Shown piece after piece: positions 51,944 through 63,023 of a stretch of DNA of 64,000 nt. A model generated the notes under the pieces. It saw only the letters and a list, made by a program, of their open reading frames with translations, searched no databases and was not told the origin of the DNA. The position numbers and the translations under genes were made by a program. How positions within the stretch are numbered: the first letter of the stretch is position 1; each line of letters opens with the position of its first letter. The stretch is taken from NCBI GenBank assembly GCA_013115125.1, contig JABANN010000059.1, positions 26,426-90,425 on the forward strand, read 5' to 3'. The stretch comes from Perkinsus olseni. Taxonomy: Eukaryota; Perkinsozoa; Perkinsida.

Positions 51944-54922
51944 ATGGCAGCCCCAGCGATTCGCAAAGCGGTCAAGCTACGGATATTATTATCATCCTCA
52001 CCAACGGCGCTGAGCACATTCAATCTCAGGCTGAGATTCTCAGCGACAGCAGAGGTGTGCTCTTGCTCTCGGGAGCGAGCCAATACACGTATAAGCTTTC
52101 CTCGGGCGCATCGTCTGCCGCGGCACAGACTCGCATCCTTACCGGTGAGCGCACCTTGTGTCCCGACGGCTCTGGTAGTCAGAAGTTCGGATACATACAA
52201 GTTAGCCCAATCTCCAAGTAGACCCCAGTCACATCATCGCTGTCCGGATGCTGCTCGTGAGCAGGTACTTTTACGCTGCTATTGAAGCGGACAGGGATCC
52301 AGGGACCGCACCGACTTTCGTCTATTTCGAAGGTGGCCCTGGCGGCAGCAGTCTTACTGCAGCACTTCGGCAAAACGGACCATGCATAAGAGATTTCGAC
52401 ACCCGACGTCTGAGACTGAACCTGTGAGTCACTGCGGGGCATTGCTATCGAGTGGAACGTACCTTGGAAGTTACTCATGGACGGCCCGAGCCAACGGTAT
52501 GCGGATCGACGCGCCGGCTCCCACAGGCTTCAGTGTGGGACCAGTCGCTCGAGGCACGGAGGACTTCATGCTCGATCTGTGAGTATCAATAACACTAGCT
52601 GCCAGCTAGTAGCTGCCAGCTACTAGCTGGTATTCTGCGTCCGCCAACTTTGCTTGTTGCAGGGTCGACTTTATCACCAAGTTCACTCAGCAGAATCCAA
52701 TCTTCAATCGAGACCTGCACCTTGTTGGAACTTCATCCTCAGGTGTGGTCAGGGCCGTTGTAGTCGTGGCAGTGCCTGGCCATTTCAGCCGCCTTCGTGG
52801 CGATGCTTGCAGCCCGACTCGCCGAGAAGCCTCAACCCCAGGTTCATCTTGCAGGCGTGATGCTAGTATCTGGTGTGGTGTCACCGATTGACATGTGAGT
52901 CTCGTCGTCATCATCATGAGAGCACCGATTGATATGTTCCTCTGTACACCGAGCAGTGCAAGGTACATTTAGCCACGTTACTCCGCGGTTGATCTGCGCT
53001 CCAGAAGATCAGAAGCAGTATGATATGAGTGCTCAGTTACCGTCGAGCTGTGCACATGGCCGATGCCCGAAACTTGCTCCCTAAAGAGGAGTTGAGCTCT
53101 CTGAAACGTTCCATGCGGAAACTACTGGCGTGTTTCAGGATATCGAAAATGACCGCGGACCTTCAACAATGTGATACGCAGATTGGACAGTGGAACTCAA
53201 ATGGACCAGGAAAACCTCCAATTTCAGGTAGGCTGAGGTTCGCATCTACCGACTTACGATCGACTCTTTCCGCCGGCTTTTTTCTTTCAGCCTTCTGCAA
53301 TCAAGCTGTGGGAACCTGTGATACTGCGGCCCTCAACCCGATGAAAGAGAAGAGCATAAGCTAGTGAGTCGTCCGGTGACCAGGTTCAACACTGCTCGCA
53401 ACGAGTTGCTATGTACACGTACACGAAATTCGTGTCACGAATAATGGGTGCATACAACAGACACTGTCTGGCAGAGAGTTCTGAATGATTTGGCCTGTGA
53501 GCTCGATCGAACGGCTGCAGTGATATGCTTCTGCAAGCAGCGGCATAGTTAGTGCCACACAACCGCAAAAGTTGTCATCACTTCCGCTCGCTCACCCGGA
53601 GGACTTTATACGTGCTCATTCTGAATCCCAACCCCTTCTTTCTTCACCCAGGCGTATATCGACTTTTGGCGGAAGAAACATCACTTGAATCCTCTTTAAA
53701 AGGGGCTCTTTTCTTGATAAGGAGTAGAAGCTGTTCGGCGATACTCACACCACTCTGAAGCTCGGCAAATTTCTGACCTCTCGAGCCCGGTCCCGCTCCC
53801 ACATTCAAATTTTAAATTAATAGAATCAGCGTTGGACATTTGTCGACCGGACTGTATCAGTTATGACGTCCGTGTACCAAGTGGACAAGAGGAGACAAAG
53901 TATGTCCTCAAGTCTTGGACAGTAAACTGTAGCACTGTCGGTTCAAACAGAACTACTATAATAGCAGTCGTTCTGAATCTTTGCTCTTTGTTTCGTTCCA
54001 ATCTCCACATTGAGCACCCTCGCGGAAGCGCGGCGGGTCTAAGCAATAGTTCTCTCCTGTCCTGTTAGATCGATACGTTGCTCAACGACCAGGAAATCCA
54101 GCAGGAGCTCGGCGTCTCCAAGAAATGGGAAGCTTCTTATGATGAGGTTATGGCTATTCAACAAGCTGTACGCTGAGCTTGATTTGCTTCCTTAAAAGGT
54201 CTATAATGCCTACAACAAATACACGACCTATAATACGACTTATTTCGTGACCAGCCTCCTTGACAAGGGATTGAAAGTAGGGAAAAAGATATCTTGGAAT
54301 CACCCACTGAGATCTTGCTTCATTCCGGCGGGTGGGGAGTCTGCAGTATTGACTGCTCAGAATTGATCCATTAGCTGGTGGTGTTGATTAATCAGAGGCA
54401 TTCCTTAAACACAGCTTGTCATCATTGCTTGTGACTGAGGAGGACTTTTGTTTGAGTAGTGCTGTACTATGTACTAGTCATGAACGGGGACCAGGACTAT
54501 ATAACTAATTCTGTTGGTGCCGAGACTTGGGTGCTCAACTTAAAGGGAGCCGACAAGTACGGCGAGAAGTTGCGAGGCGTCCCTCGTACCCCTGTCAAGG
54601 TCAGATCGCTAACTGATCACCTCGCTTGCGATGAATCGTTCCTGTCTCAGTTTGGGGGAGTCGAGCTCGGAATGATGAGAGCTCTCGTGTATTCCAATCA
54701 AGGAAGACTCGCCATTATCGAGGTATGTAGCTCTGTCTGTCTGATTGTGATGCGCTACCATGTGTGGTGCTCTTCCTGGTAGCCATTATCGCCGATAATT
54801 TATCGGCATCATCCTGTTTCCAGGTGACGAATACAGGTCACATTATTCCGCTATACAAGCTTCTTGAGTTGCAACAAGGATTTTATGCCTACCTCTCCGG
54901 CGACCTGTGGAAGAGCGACTGA
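51944..54922 (+). CDS. serine carboxypeptidase-like (S10) gene, copy A
   Basis: Resolved exons: 51944-52217, 52265-52423, 52471-52578, 52663-52742, 52789-52894; later exons run to the stop at 54920-54922. Exon 1 encodes a signal-peptide-like start (MAAPAIRKAVKLRILLSSSP). Family motifs: FVYFEGGPGGSS (oxyanion-hole region, usually WLNGGPGCSS), YSWTARANGMRIDAP, LVGTSSSG joined to AAFVAMLAARL (nucleophile elbow, normally GESYAG), NGDQDY (Asp region) and VTNTGHIIPLY (His region), ending GDLWKSD. Exon 1 is 274 nt against 260 in copy D because of a 14-nt insertion at 52030-52043 that shifts its frame, so the copy is probably not expressed as a full protein. The degenerate elbow also makes catalysis uncertain. 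Confidence 0.8.
52022..52043. repeat. 14-nt palindromic insertion in exon 1 of copy A
   Basis: After AATCTCAG (52022-52029) comes GCTGAGATTCTCAG: one base, the full reverse complement of the flank, then its last five bases. Copies B, C and D lack these 14 nt. Confidence 0.9.
52594..52629. repeat. two successive 14-nt palindromic insertions in an intron of copy A
   Basis: After ACTAGCTG comes CCAGCTAGTAGCTG. The new last eight bases, AGTAGCTG, are then followed by CCAGCTACTAGCTG. The second event uses the product of the first as its template. Copies C and D lack both. Confidence 0.9.
54784..54805. repeat. 14-nt palindromic insertion in a late intron of copy A
   Basis: After CATTATCG comes CCGATAATTTATCG (outer base mismatched). 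Removing it, and the two inserts at the same place in copy C, makes A and C collinear over 24 nt. Confidence 0.9.
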
Positions 54923-56218
54923 CCTTTATCTGCTTAACTTGGGGAAGTCTGCGATAGAGACGCAGAATTGCCTTCAGTGGTAACAAGTTCTGAAAGTCCA
55001 TTTATTCCCTTCCCGAACCAGAAAGAGTAAACTCTTTGAGTAGAGGAGCGTTTGATTTGATAACCTATTTGATAAGTCCTATTATCATCTCCTATTTATT
55101 ACTTATTCGTTTTCATCAAGATTACTTCGACCTCTACAACAACCTCTACTCTTGTGTTAACTATATGGCTCAGCACAACTCAGAGAAAGGTTGGGAACCT
55201 GACAAGAATTTCAGAGTCTTATGATGATCTCGCTACGGAGGTTTTTTGAACCATTTCGCAGCGATAAAGAGAGGATCTGCGGAATTTTTTCCAATAACTT
55301 TCTGTCTACCTCAAAAAGTCACGTCGATCGTGCCTAACTGTTGGTGCACCGGTCCCGTCGGATTACACCAAGCAGTGAGCTCAAGAATGGCTCTTCACTG
55401 AAGGCGAGTTCGATAGCCCTCATCGACAAAAGCAGATGAGAAACTTGCGCAGTTCATCGTCCAGCATCAATCATAGATCCTCACCATGTGAGTTGAATGT
55501 TTGGAAGGCATCTTGACGCTGGGAAGTCAATGCCGTCTCGGTATTACCGAGACAGTTGCCCGCTTGTGCGTTGTGTAACACAACATAGTGTAGCAAACAT
55601 GTCGGAGCTGTACTTGGTCAGACCCCACCGACTCTTCCGAGCAGAGGCTCCAGTGAATCCAGCTCCGTAATTTCCTAATGGTATCGAGCCAAGAATTGTC
55701 CAGGTTCTACCGGTGGTTCACTTGGAGAGCATGAGGTCAGCGAAGTACTGAGTGATGCTCCTTCGAACTATTCTCCCTGGGGTTACCCGAGTCGGGCACT
55801 GCGTTGTCAAATCCAGAACAGGGAACAGAGTTGCTTGTTAAGCGTAGGTTAATTGTAACACCGACCGTGGCCCAGTCCACTGGATCGACTGAATACTGTT
55901 CAACCCGAGCTGACGTTGACAGTATATATTATTGTCGGATATTACGGGAAGGAAAACAGAAAGTGCTGCTCGCGGGACCCTGGGGTAGGCCACTCAGGAG
56001 CACCTTGGTCCCAGGTCCTTGGATTCTGGACTCTGGCACGCTTGTTTGGCTGGCCTTTCTGAGGTTTGGAGTAGCCTGCCTGTTCATCCGCGGACTAGAG
56101 TTTTCTTGCTCAGGAAGGGCGTTGTTCTCTGTGATCGGAACGACACCAGAGTTTCACGCTCCAGCGAAACCACAACGGGGGCAGCGACTGCTAATATAAT
56201 CGTAATATGCACTATAAC

Positions 56219-56240
56219 TCAGTACACTGTACTGAGTACA
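56219..56240. repeat. 14-nt palindromic insertion with empty paralogue
   Basis: After TCAGTACA comes CTGTACTGAGTACA (8 of 8). The empty site is at about 58216-58235, where ACTCAGTACA runs straight into GTGTGGTTAT. Confidence 0.9.
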
Positions 56241-56484
56241 GCGTGGCTATTGAAGCGGCTATCGAGGTGAAACCAGTACTGAGCAAGTCTGTAGCTGTTA
56301 CATAACGTAAAGTCGCCACTACGTTGTCGCTATATTGCAAATTATACGCAGCAAATGGCGGCAAGTAGCGCCGAGCTAACTTACCCAAGCTGAGCCCGAG
56401 TATCAGTAGAAGCAGCGCCACCTCTGGTCGTTCTAAACCCGCTGTGGTCCCGGTGTTCTATTCGTGTAAGCCGAAGGTTTTTGG

Positions 56485-56506
56485 GGTAGGCAGTGCCTAC
56501 TAGGCA
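56485..56506. repeat. 14-nt palindromic insertion with empty paralogue
   Basis: After GGTAGGCA comes GTGCCTACTAGGCA (outer base mismatched). In the block upstream of copy A (about 51729-51750) GGGGTAGGCA runs directly into CGAGGAGCACTCTG. Confidence 0.9.
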
Positions 56507-56601
56507 CTGAGAGCACTCTGCGTTACGAGAAGAGTCTGTTACGGACAGGCTGCCATCTTAGCGTGGTTCTACTGTCACACCGATGGAGTGTACGTAACGT
56601 A

Positions 56602-56634
56602 CGCTAGTGTAACGTACAGTACGTTACACTAGCG
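56602..56634. repeat. 16-bp perfect palindrome with one-base centre
   Basis: CGCTAGTGTAACGTAC, then A, then its exact reverse complement. Preceded by a smaller GTACGT/ACGTAC inverted pair. Confidence 0.85.
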
Positions 56635-56639
56635 TTGCA

Positions 56640-57085
56640 TTCGTGTTGTGTAAAACGCGGGTGTTTCACGCGTTACGAGAACCATAACGCGTCATGAGCA
56701 TTAATTCAGAGTTTAACGCGCGAAACGCGAAATTGGTTCATTACGCCAACATGAAATACAACCGGGTTCCGGTTACCGGAAGGTATCGATGTACGAAATA
56801 ATATCGAAAGTATGTGCTGTTTCTGAGACACAAGAGTACGCTGAGCTGCGGTCAAGTGAATGACGGACTCGGCAGTACAAGAATCGGTGCGAACCGCAGC
56901 GCCGCTTTGTGTTAAACGCGGTTTCCTACCGCGTTAACGCGTAGTACGCGTTATACCGCGCCATGGCGTTGCCGTTAAACGCGTTATGACATTGAACGCG
57001 CGCGTTATACCGCGAATTGGTCGAATAAGACAACACGTCCTGTTTTACGCGTGAAAAACTTCGCGTAAGCCGTTTTATGCGCTTT
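56640..57085. repeat. cluster of ACGCG-containing short repeats
   Basis: ACGCG or its complement CGCGT occurs many times in under 450 bp, often as AACGCG, ACGCGTTA or TTAACGCG (for example around 56700-56735 and 56920-57010). It lies inside the spacer before copy B and is absent from the corresponding spacers of C and D. Confidence 0.7.
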
Positions 57086-57234
57086 ACGGGTGCATCTCTA
57101 CTGTGTGCCCGCGTATCTCCAGGCAGGAGTCTCGCGTGCAGCACACACCTACGCAACAAGGTGGGCCACGGGTTCAGCATAAGCGAAGTGATCTTGCAGA
57201 GTTCTATCAGGAGATATCCAGGTTATTCTCCATT

Positions 57235-57641
57235 ATGACAGTTCCAGCGATTCGAGAAGCGGTCAAGCTATGGATATTACTATCATCCTCACCCACGGCG
57301 CTGACTCAGCGCCTCTGAGCATTTCGGATCTCAGTGACAGCAGAGGTGTGCTCTTTCTCTCGGGAGTGGGTCAACACAGCTTCAGAAATCGCTCCGGTGC
57401 ACTGTCAGATTCCACACAAACCCACATGCCAACCGGCAAGCGCACGTTGTGTCCCGATGGCTCTGGCAGTCAGAACTTTGGATACATACAAGTCAGCCCA
57501 ATCACCAAGTAGACCCCAGTCACATCATCGCTGGCCGGATGCCGCTCGTGGGCAGGTTCTTTTAGCTGCTTTTGAAGCAGACAAGGATCCAGCGACCGCG
57601 CCGACCTTTGTGTACTTCGAGGGTGGACCCGGCGGCAGCAG
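57235..57641 (+). pseudogene. carboxypeptidase copy B, 3'-truncated
   Basis: Keeps exon 1 (57235-57508, signal-peptide-like MTVPAIREAVKLWILL) and the start of exon 2 up to the glycine-rich motif FEGGPGGS. Similarity stops at about 57641, where a 10-bp inverted repeat (TTCTAGAATC/GATTCTAGAA) begins. Exon 1 carries its own 14-nt insertion. A gene fragment of the tandem array. Confidence 0.8.
57297..57318. repeat. 14-nt palindromic insertion in exon 1 of copy B
   Basis: After GGCGCTGA comes CTCAGCGCCTCTGA (reverse complement 8 of 8, terminal repeat 4 of 5). Copies A, C and D lack it at this place. It shifts the exon 1 frame. Confidence 0.9.
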
Positions 57642-59020
57642 AAAAGTTCTAGAATCGATTCAAGATTCTAGAATGCCCCGTTGTGTCTAGACCGCACCAC
57701 TTTTTGTACCACATCGGGCCGATGCAGAACCACCCTCCGGAGCCGAAACCGGAGCCAGCCAGGAACGGAATATTCAACTCACATTCTTGCTGTCACCGTA
57801 CGGCCGTTCCCATACGAGCATGTACCTCTTATTCAGCTGCTCAACCACGCTGCGATGCTCCACTGCCCCTGACACAGTCTATTTCTCGCGCACACGTATA
57901 CTTCCTTTCGAGAATTAGCACAATTTATGAACCACAGGAAAAGACGTGATGCATCAGGCGTTCAGGAAGGCGTTCACCGTTCACAGAGAAGTCCGTACAG
58001 GAAGGAGCAGGCCCGTAGCAGAAGGCACGTGCTCAGAGTAGACACGACGCTGCAGTCTCCGCTGTCCCATTCTTTAAAGGGGATGAAGGCCAATATCTCA
58101 GGGACTGCTGGCGACGGTCAGGAGAAGGCAACAAAAAAACCGTGAAAATAACAGAAAAACAGTGTATCCTTCACCATGAAGAGGATCCACCGAACAGTCT
58201 CACTACCGCACTGGAACTCAGTACAGTGTGGTTATTTGAGACAAGGGTCAAGGAAAGATGGAGCCGCACTCGAGGAGAGTAATGAGATGCTTAACCCTAA
58301 TCTAAATTAGAGTGCATACTCCGAGTATGATACTCATGCTCGCGACCGCGAGGCTTGCACCGCAAGGCGCATAATTAGGTCAGACGAGTATCGGAGACTG
58401 ATGAGGCGCAGTAACAGTGAAGGTAGTTGCAGGCTGGTCGAGGGACAACCGTGCCTGTGCATTGACTAGGTCTCTCCCTCTCGACTGCTAGTCGAGAGTC
58501 CGCGCTGCTAGTCGACGACTAGCACGGAAAAGAACGTAAAAGAACTCGAACTCGGGAAGTCGATTTACACATAGCCGAACTCCAATGAAGCTGTACCAGG
58601 TAAGACCCTTGCCAAACGGGGTGAAATGGACTAGACACACTCCTACCACAGAAATACGTACAAGGCTAGCAGTGCTGGACAAGCGGAGCCCGAGCCCTAG
58701 TTGAAGCAGTAGACCGGCTGTGGTTCCGGCGTTTCCTCCTTCTAAGCTGAGGTCTTCGGGCTAGTCACCAGCAACACTCCTTCTTACCAGAACACCAGCT
58801 AGTCACCAGGCTGCTACAGCCTGGCTTCCACCTTAGCGTGCTCCCGGTGTCACGCCAGGGAAGCGCCCCAGGAACTCCGCTCCTGCATGTCTCCTGCGCA
58901 GCGCAAACGTACGGTACAAGGTGGGTCAGGGGTCTAACATACGCGTACTTCTCTCGCAAGGCGAAAGCCTATCAGGATATCCTCGGGAGCAGGTACTCTT
59001 TTCCGAGGAGCATTCGTGTG
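57642..59020. other. spacer between copies B and C
   Basis: Left part unrelated to the array. From about 58690 it is the duplicated upstream block, with the insertion at 58807-58828. It also has a CTAGTCG palindrome cluster near 58480-58525. No gene recognised. Confidence 0.45.
58807..58828. repeat. 14-nt palindromic insertion (older, diverged)
   Basis: After CAGGCTGC comes TACAGCCTGGCTTC (7 of 8 and 4 of 5). The matching block before copy D (about 62866-62890) reads CAGGCTGC directly into TACCTTAG. Confidence 0.75.
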
Positions 59021-61684
59021 ATGAGGGCCCCACGGATTCACAAGGCGCTATCGATATCATCACTATTCTCACCGACGGCGCTGAGCATTCCTAACCTCAG
59101 CGACAACAGAGGTGTGGTATTGCTCTTGGGAGGAGTCAACATGCGTATATCCAGCGCTCAGGCGCACCGTCTGATGCCACACAGGCTCGCATGCTAGCCG
59201 CCGAGCGCACTTTGTGTCCCTACAGCACTGGTAGTCAGAAGTTCGGATACATACAAGTTAGCCCACTCAACAAGTAGATCCCACTCAAATCATCGCAGTT
59301 TGGATGCTGACAGCATCATGCTGTCAGTGAGCAGGTACTTTTATGCTGCTATCAAAGCAGACAAGAATCCAGGGACCGCATCGACCTTCATGTATTTCGA
59401 AGGTGGCCCTGGCGGCAGCAGTCTTACTGCAGCACTTCGGGAGAACGGACCATGCGTAAGAGATTTCGACACCCGACGTTTGAGACTTAATCTGTGAGTT
59501 CCTGTATAGTATTGCTAGAGAGCTGATGGGAGTGTGTCGAAAGTTACTCATGGACGGGCCAAGCCAACGGTGTGTGGTTCGACGCGCCGGCACCGACAGG
59601 CTTCAGTGTGGGGCCAGTCGCTCGGAGTCTGGAGGACTACACACCCGATATGTGAGCTACGAGAACGCGAGCTAGTATACTTTATCGGCTTCGCGTGTTG
59701 CAGGGTCGATGTTGTCACCAAGTTCACTCAGCAGAATCCAACCTTCAATCGGAACGTGCACCTCGTCGGTACTTCATCCTCAGGTTTGATCAAAGCCGTT
59801 GTAGTCGTAACATCACTTGGTCATTTTCAGCCGCCTTCGTGGCGATGCTTGCAGCCCGACTCGCCGAGAAGCCTCAACCCCAGGTTCCTCTCGTAGGTGT
59901 GATGCTGATGTCTGGTGTGGTGTCACCGATTGACATGTGAGTATTCTATATCGTCGTCATTATCATGTGAGCATCGATTGGAATGTTTCTTTATGCATCG
60001 AACACTCCGTGGCACGGTCAGCAACGCCCGATGTCTTCTGTCAAGGTCAATCTTCGGTCCAAAAAAATAAAGAGCAGGATTAAATCAGCATCAATCGATT
60101 CAATCGATTCGACTGTTCAGTTACCGTGGAGCTGTGCACATGGCCGATGTCCGGAACTTGCTCCCTAAAGAGGAGTTGAGCTTCACAGGATCGTTCTTCG
60201 GTTAAACTACCAGCGTGTTTCAGGATTACGAAAATGACTGCAGAGCTTAAACAATGTGAAACGCAGATTGGACAGTGCAACTCGAATGGTCCAGGAAAAT
60301 CTCCAATTTCGGGTAGGCCGACCTCATGAATAATCGCTCTGTCTGCCGGCATATGATCGACTTTTTTACTTCAGCCCTCTGCAAACAAGCCGCGGGAACT
60401 TGCGATACTGCGACGCTCGACCCGTTGATGAAGAAGAGCATAAGCTAGTGAGCGATCTCGCGATTAGATGCGTCGATAATCTCTAAAGACATTTTTGTCA
60501 ATGAGAATTGAGAGATGTTGTGCGAAACTCACACAGCTCGGAAGGTCTACAAATGCCCGATCTGATGCTTCGGGTCCAGCTCCGGTATTGAAGGTGTGGA
60601 TATTTTCTGACCGGACTGTATCAGTTACGACGTCCGTGTTCCAAGCGGCCAAGAGGAGACAAAGTATGTCCTTAAGTCTTGGACAGTAAGCTGTGGCACT
60701 GAATAGAACTTGTATCAGAACATTCGTACTAAATATTTGCTTCTTGTCTCGTTCCGCTCCTCGCGTTGAGCACTCTCTTGCCGGCGCGACGAATTCGACT
60801 ACAGTGCTCTCCTGTCTTGTTAGATTGACACGTTCCTCAACGACCAGGAAACCCAGAAGGAGCTGGGCGTCTCGAAAAAGTGGGAAGCTTCTAACAACGA
60901 GGTTATTGTTGTGGGAAAGATCCCAAGTTGAACGTTGTCTCCTTTTTTGTGAGGTCTTTGACGCCTACAACAAATACGCGGCCTACGATACGACTTATTT
61001 CGTGGCCAGCCTCCTTGACAAGGGATTGAAGGTAAACAAAGAGGAATCATCCACTCAACAATGGTTCCATTCCAATGGGGCTGGCAGGATTCACGACTCA
61101 ATATTAAAACGCTTTTCAGAAAAGCCATAACAACCAGAAAAGCCTTTTCTGATTTATATATGGCGCATAACTTTGATACTGCCGCTGTATCCGCTTATCC
61201 GTCCCTTAGCCGCTTAGAATAGGTACTAGTCATGAACGGGGACCAGGATTACGTATGCAATTTTGGTGGTACCGAGACTTGGGTGCTCAACTTGAAGGGA
61301 GCCGACAAGTACGGCGAGAAGTTGCGGGGCGTCCCCGCTGTTCCCGTCAAGGTAAGATTCGGCCCCAACGATTGTGATTAGCAATCCCTGTCTCAGTATG
61401 GAGGAGTCGAACTCGGAATGATGAGAGCTCTCGTGTACTCAAATCAAGCACGACTCGCCTTAATCGAGGTATGTTACTTTGTCTGTCTAGTTGCGATACA
61501 CTACGCCAGCAACACGGGGTAGCCAATGGCTACTAGCCGTTGTCGGTAGTACCGACTCGGTACCATCCTGTCCGCTTGTGTTCAGGTAACAAATGCCGGT
61601 CACATTATTCCGCTATACAAGCCTCGTGAGTTGCAACAAGGATTTTATGCCTACCTTTCTGGCGACCTGTGGGAGAGCGACTGA
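59021..61684 (+). CDS. serine carboxypeptidase-like (S10) gene, copy C
   Basis: Collinear with copy A over all exons. Motifs: FMYFEGGPGGSS, LVGTSSSG, NGDQDY, NTGHIIPLYKP, ending GDLWESD and TGA at 61682-61684. Exon 1 (59021-59273) is 253 nt against 260 in copy D, a net loss of 7, so its frame also differs from the signal-peptide frame. Whether another start rescues it is unclear. Introns hold the insertion pair at 61518-61562; another insertion lies at 59302-59323 in the first intron. Confidence 0.75.
59302..59323. repeat. 14-nt palindromic insertion in copy C
   Basis: After GGATGCTG comes ACAGCATCATGCTG (outer base mismatched). Copy A reads GGATGCTG directly into CTCGTGAGCAGG, the same length as C after removal of the 14 nt. 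Confidence 0.9.
61518..61562. repeat. two neighbouring 14-nt palindromic insertions in copy C
   Basis: After GGTAGCCA comes ATGGCTACTAGCCG, and after TGTCGGTA (61541-61548) comes GTACCGACTCGGTA. Deleting both leaves GTAGCCATTGTCGGTACC, which aligns base for base with copy A after removal of its own insert. Confidence 0.88.
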
Positions 61685-63023
61685 GCCTCCTCTGTCCTTA
61701 GAGTGTCCGATAGGGACTCAGAATTGCCCTCAGCAGTAACAACTTCCGAGAGTCCATTGAGTTCATTTAGTCTTTAGAGCCTGGGGGAGTCAATTACTCG
61801 AGTATATGAGCGTAGTTCGCCTATCTGATACATCCCATTATTTTATTCTCTTCAAAACTATTCGTTTCCATCGCGATTACTTCGAGTTTGATTCAAGCTC
61901 TGTTGTTGTGTTCACAACGTGGCTCGGAAAAGCTCCCTCGGAGAGAGGTTCTTTGTGCTAATCGCGTGACAAATATACGTATTATGAGCATAATTATTGT
62001 ATGGCTGCCTACCGAGACGCGGCGTCTCGACGCAGCATGAGTACAGACTGTACTTTTTGCATTGTCCACACTGTAGCGTCTCAGGCGCTAGAAGAGCAAG
62101 CGCCGCGGAGCCTGAGGCGCTAACAGAGACAAGCGACAATTTGAGGTCAGTGAACGACCACGGCTGATCGACGAGAATGGAAATCGTGGAGTGAGGACGC
62201 TCTTACCGCACAATGAAGAGACGTTGATTTGTGATGAGCCATCGTCCGCACGAATGACACTAGTGCAGATACACGCCTCGATGGCTGAACCTCAGTCACG
62301 CTTCTTAGATGCGTTGGGAGTGAGAAGCGATAAGAGCTCCAACCTCCTTCAGCGTGCGTCATTGGGCGCTTGAGAGCGCGTACCAATCATCAGCGCGTAT
62401 GATGACACAAGCTTCCGACGGAAGCCTTCCGTTGTGTCTCTCATTATGAGAGTCTCATACTCAAGCGATATTGTACTCATAAGACTTTCGCGCCTTCCCA
62501 GCCCAATCGCAGGGATTGAACCCCTTGTTGTGGACGTAGGACCAGGGTGGAGCAGGACGGGGGACATGCTAGCTGGACCGCAACAACCCCACCGAAGAAA
62601 CCCATATTTCTCTGTGGCAACACGACTGAGAATTTGCTGAGCTCACTAAGCTGAGCTTAGTGAGCTGAGCTTAGGGTAACACGTATAGTATACGTCGTAT
62701 ACTCAAGCAGGCGTGCAATTGCAATGCAAGTGACTGCAAAGTGCCAGATGGCTCTCTCAGACCTATGGTGCGATGTGCAGCGATGGTGAGTGATCATACT
62801 ACTGTAGTACTGAGCCAGTCTGTAGCTATTATATAACGTCGCACTACTTTGTCGAGCCTGTTGTTGACAGGCTGCTACCTTAGAGTGGTTCTCGTGTCAC
62901 ACCGATGCAGTGTACTTGCGTGTCTCCTGCGCAGCGCACGCTACAAGGTGAGCCACGGGTTCAAAATAAGCGAAGTTATCCCTTGCGAAACTTCATCAGG
63001 ATATATTCGGGATCTTCTCCATA
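61685..63023. other. spacer between copies C and D
   Basis: Contains a T-arm-like tRNA relic at 62501-62530 (minus: AAGGGGTTCAATCCCTGCG), a 12-bp palindrome with one-base centre at about 62641-62665, a 14-nt palindromic pattern at 62680-62701, and the duplicated upstream block from about 62865. No gene recognised. Confidence 0.5.
62680..62701. repeat. 14-nt palindromic insertion pattern (CACGTATA flank)
   Basis: CACGTATA is followed by GTATACGTCGTATA (outer base mismatched). No empty paralogue known. Confidence 0.6.

Larger units (their letters stand above)
54923..57234. other. spacer between copies A and B
   Basis: Contains the palindromic insertions at 56219-56240 and 56485-56506, the 16-bp palindrome at 56602-56634, an ACGCG-rich stretch (56640-57085) and the duplicated upstream block. 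No gene recognised in 54923-56200. Confidence 0.5.
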
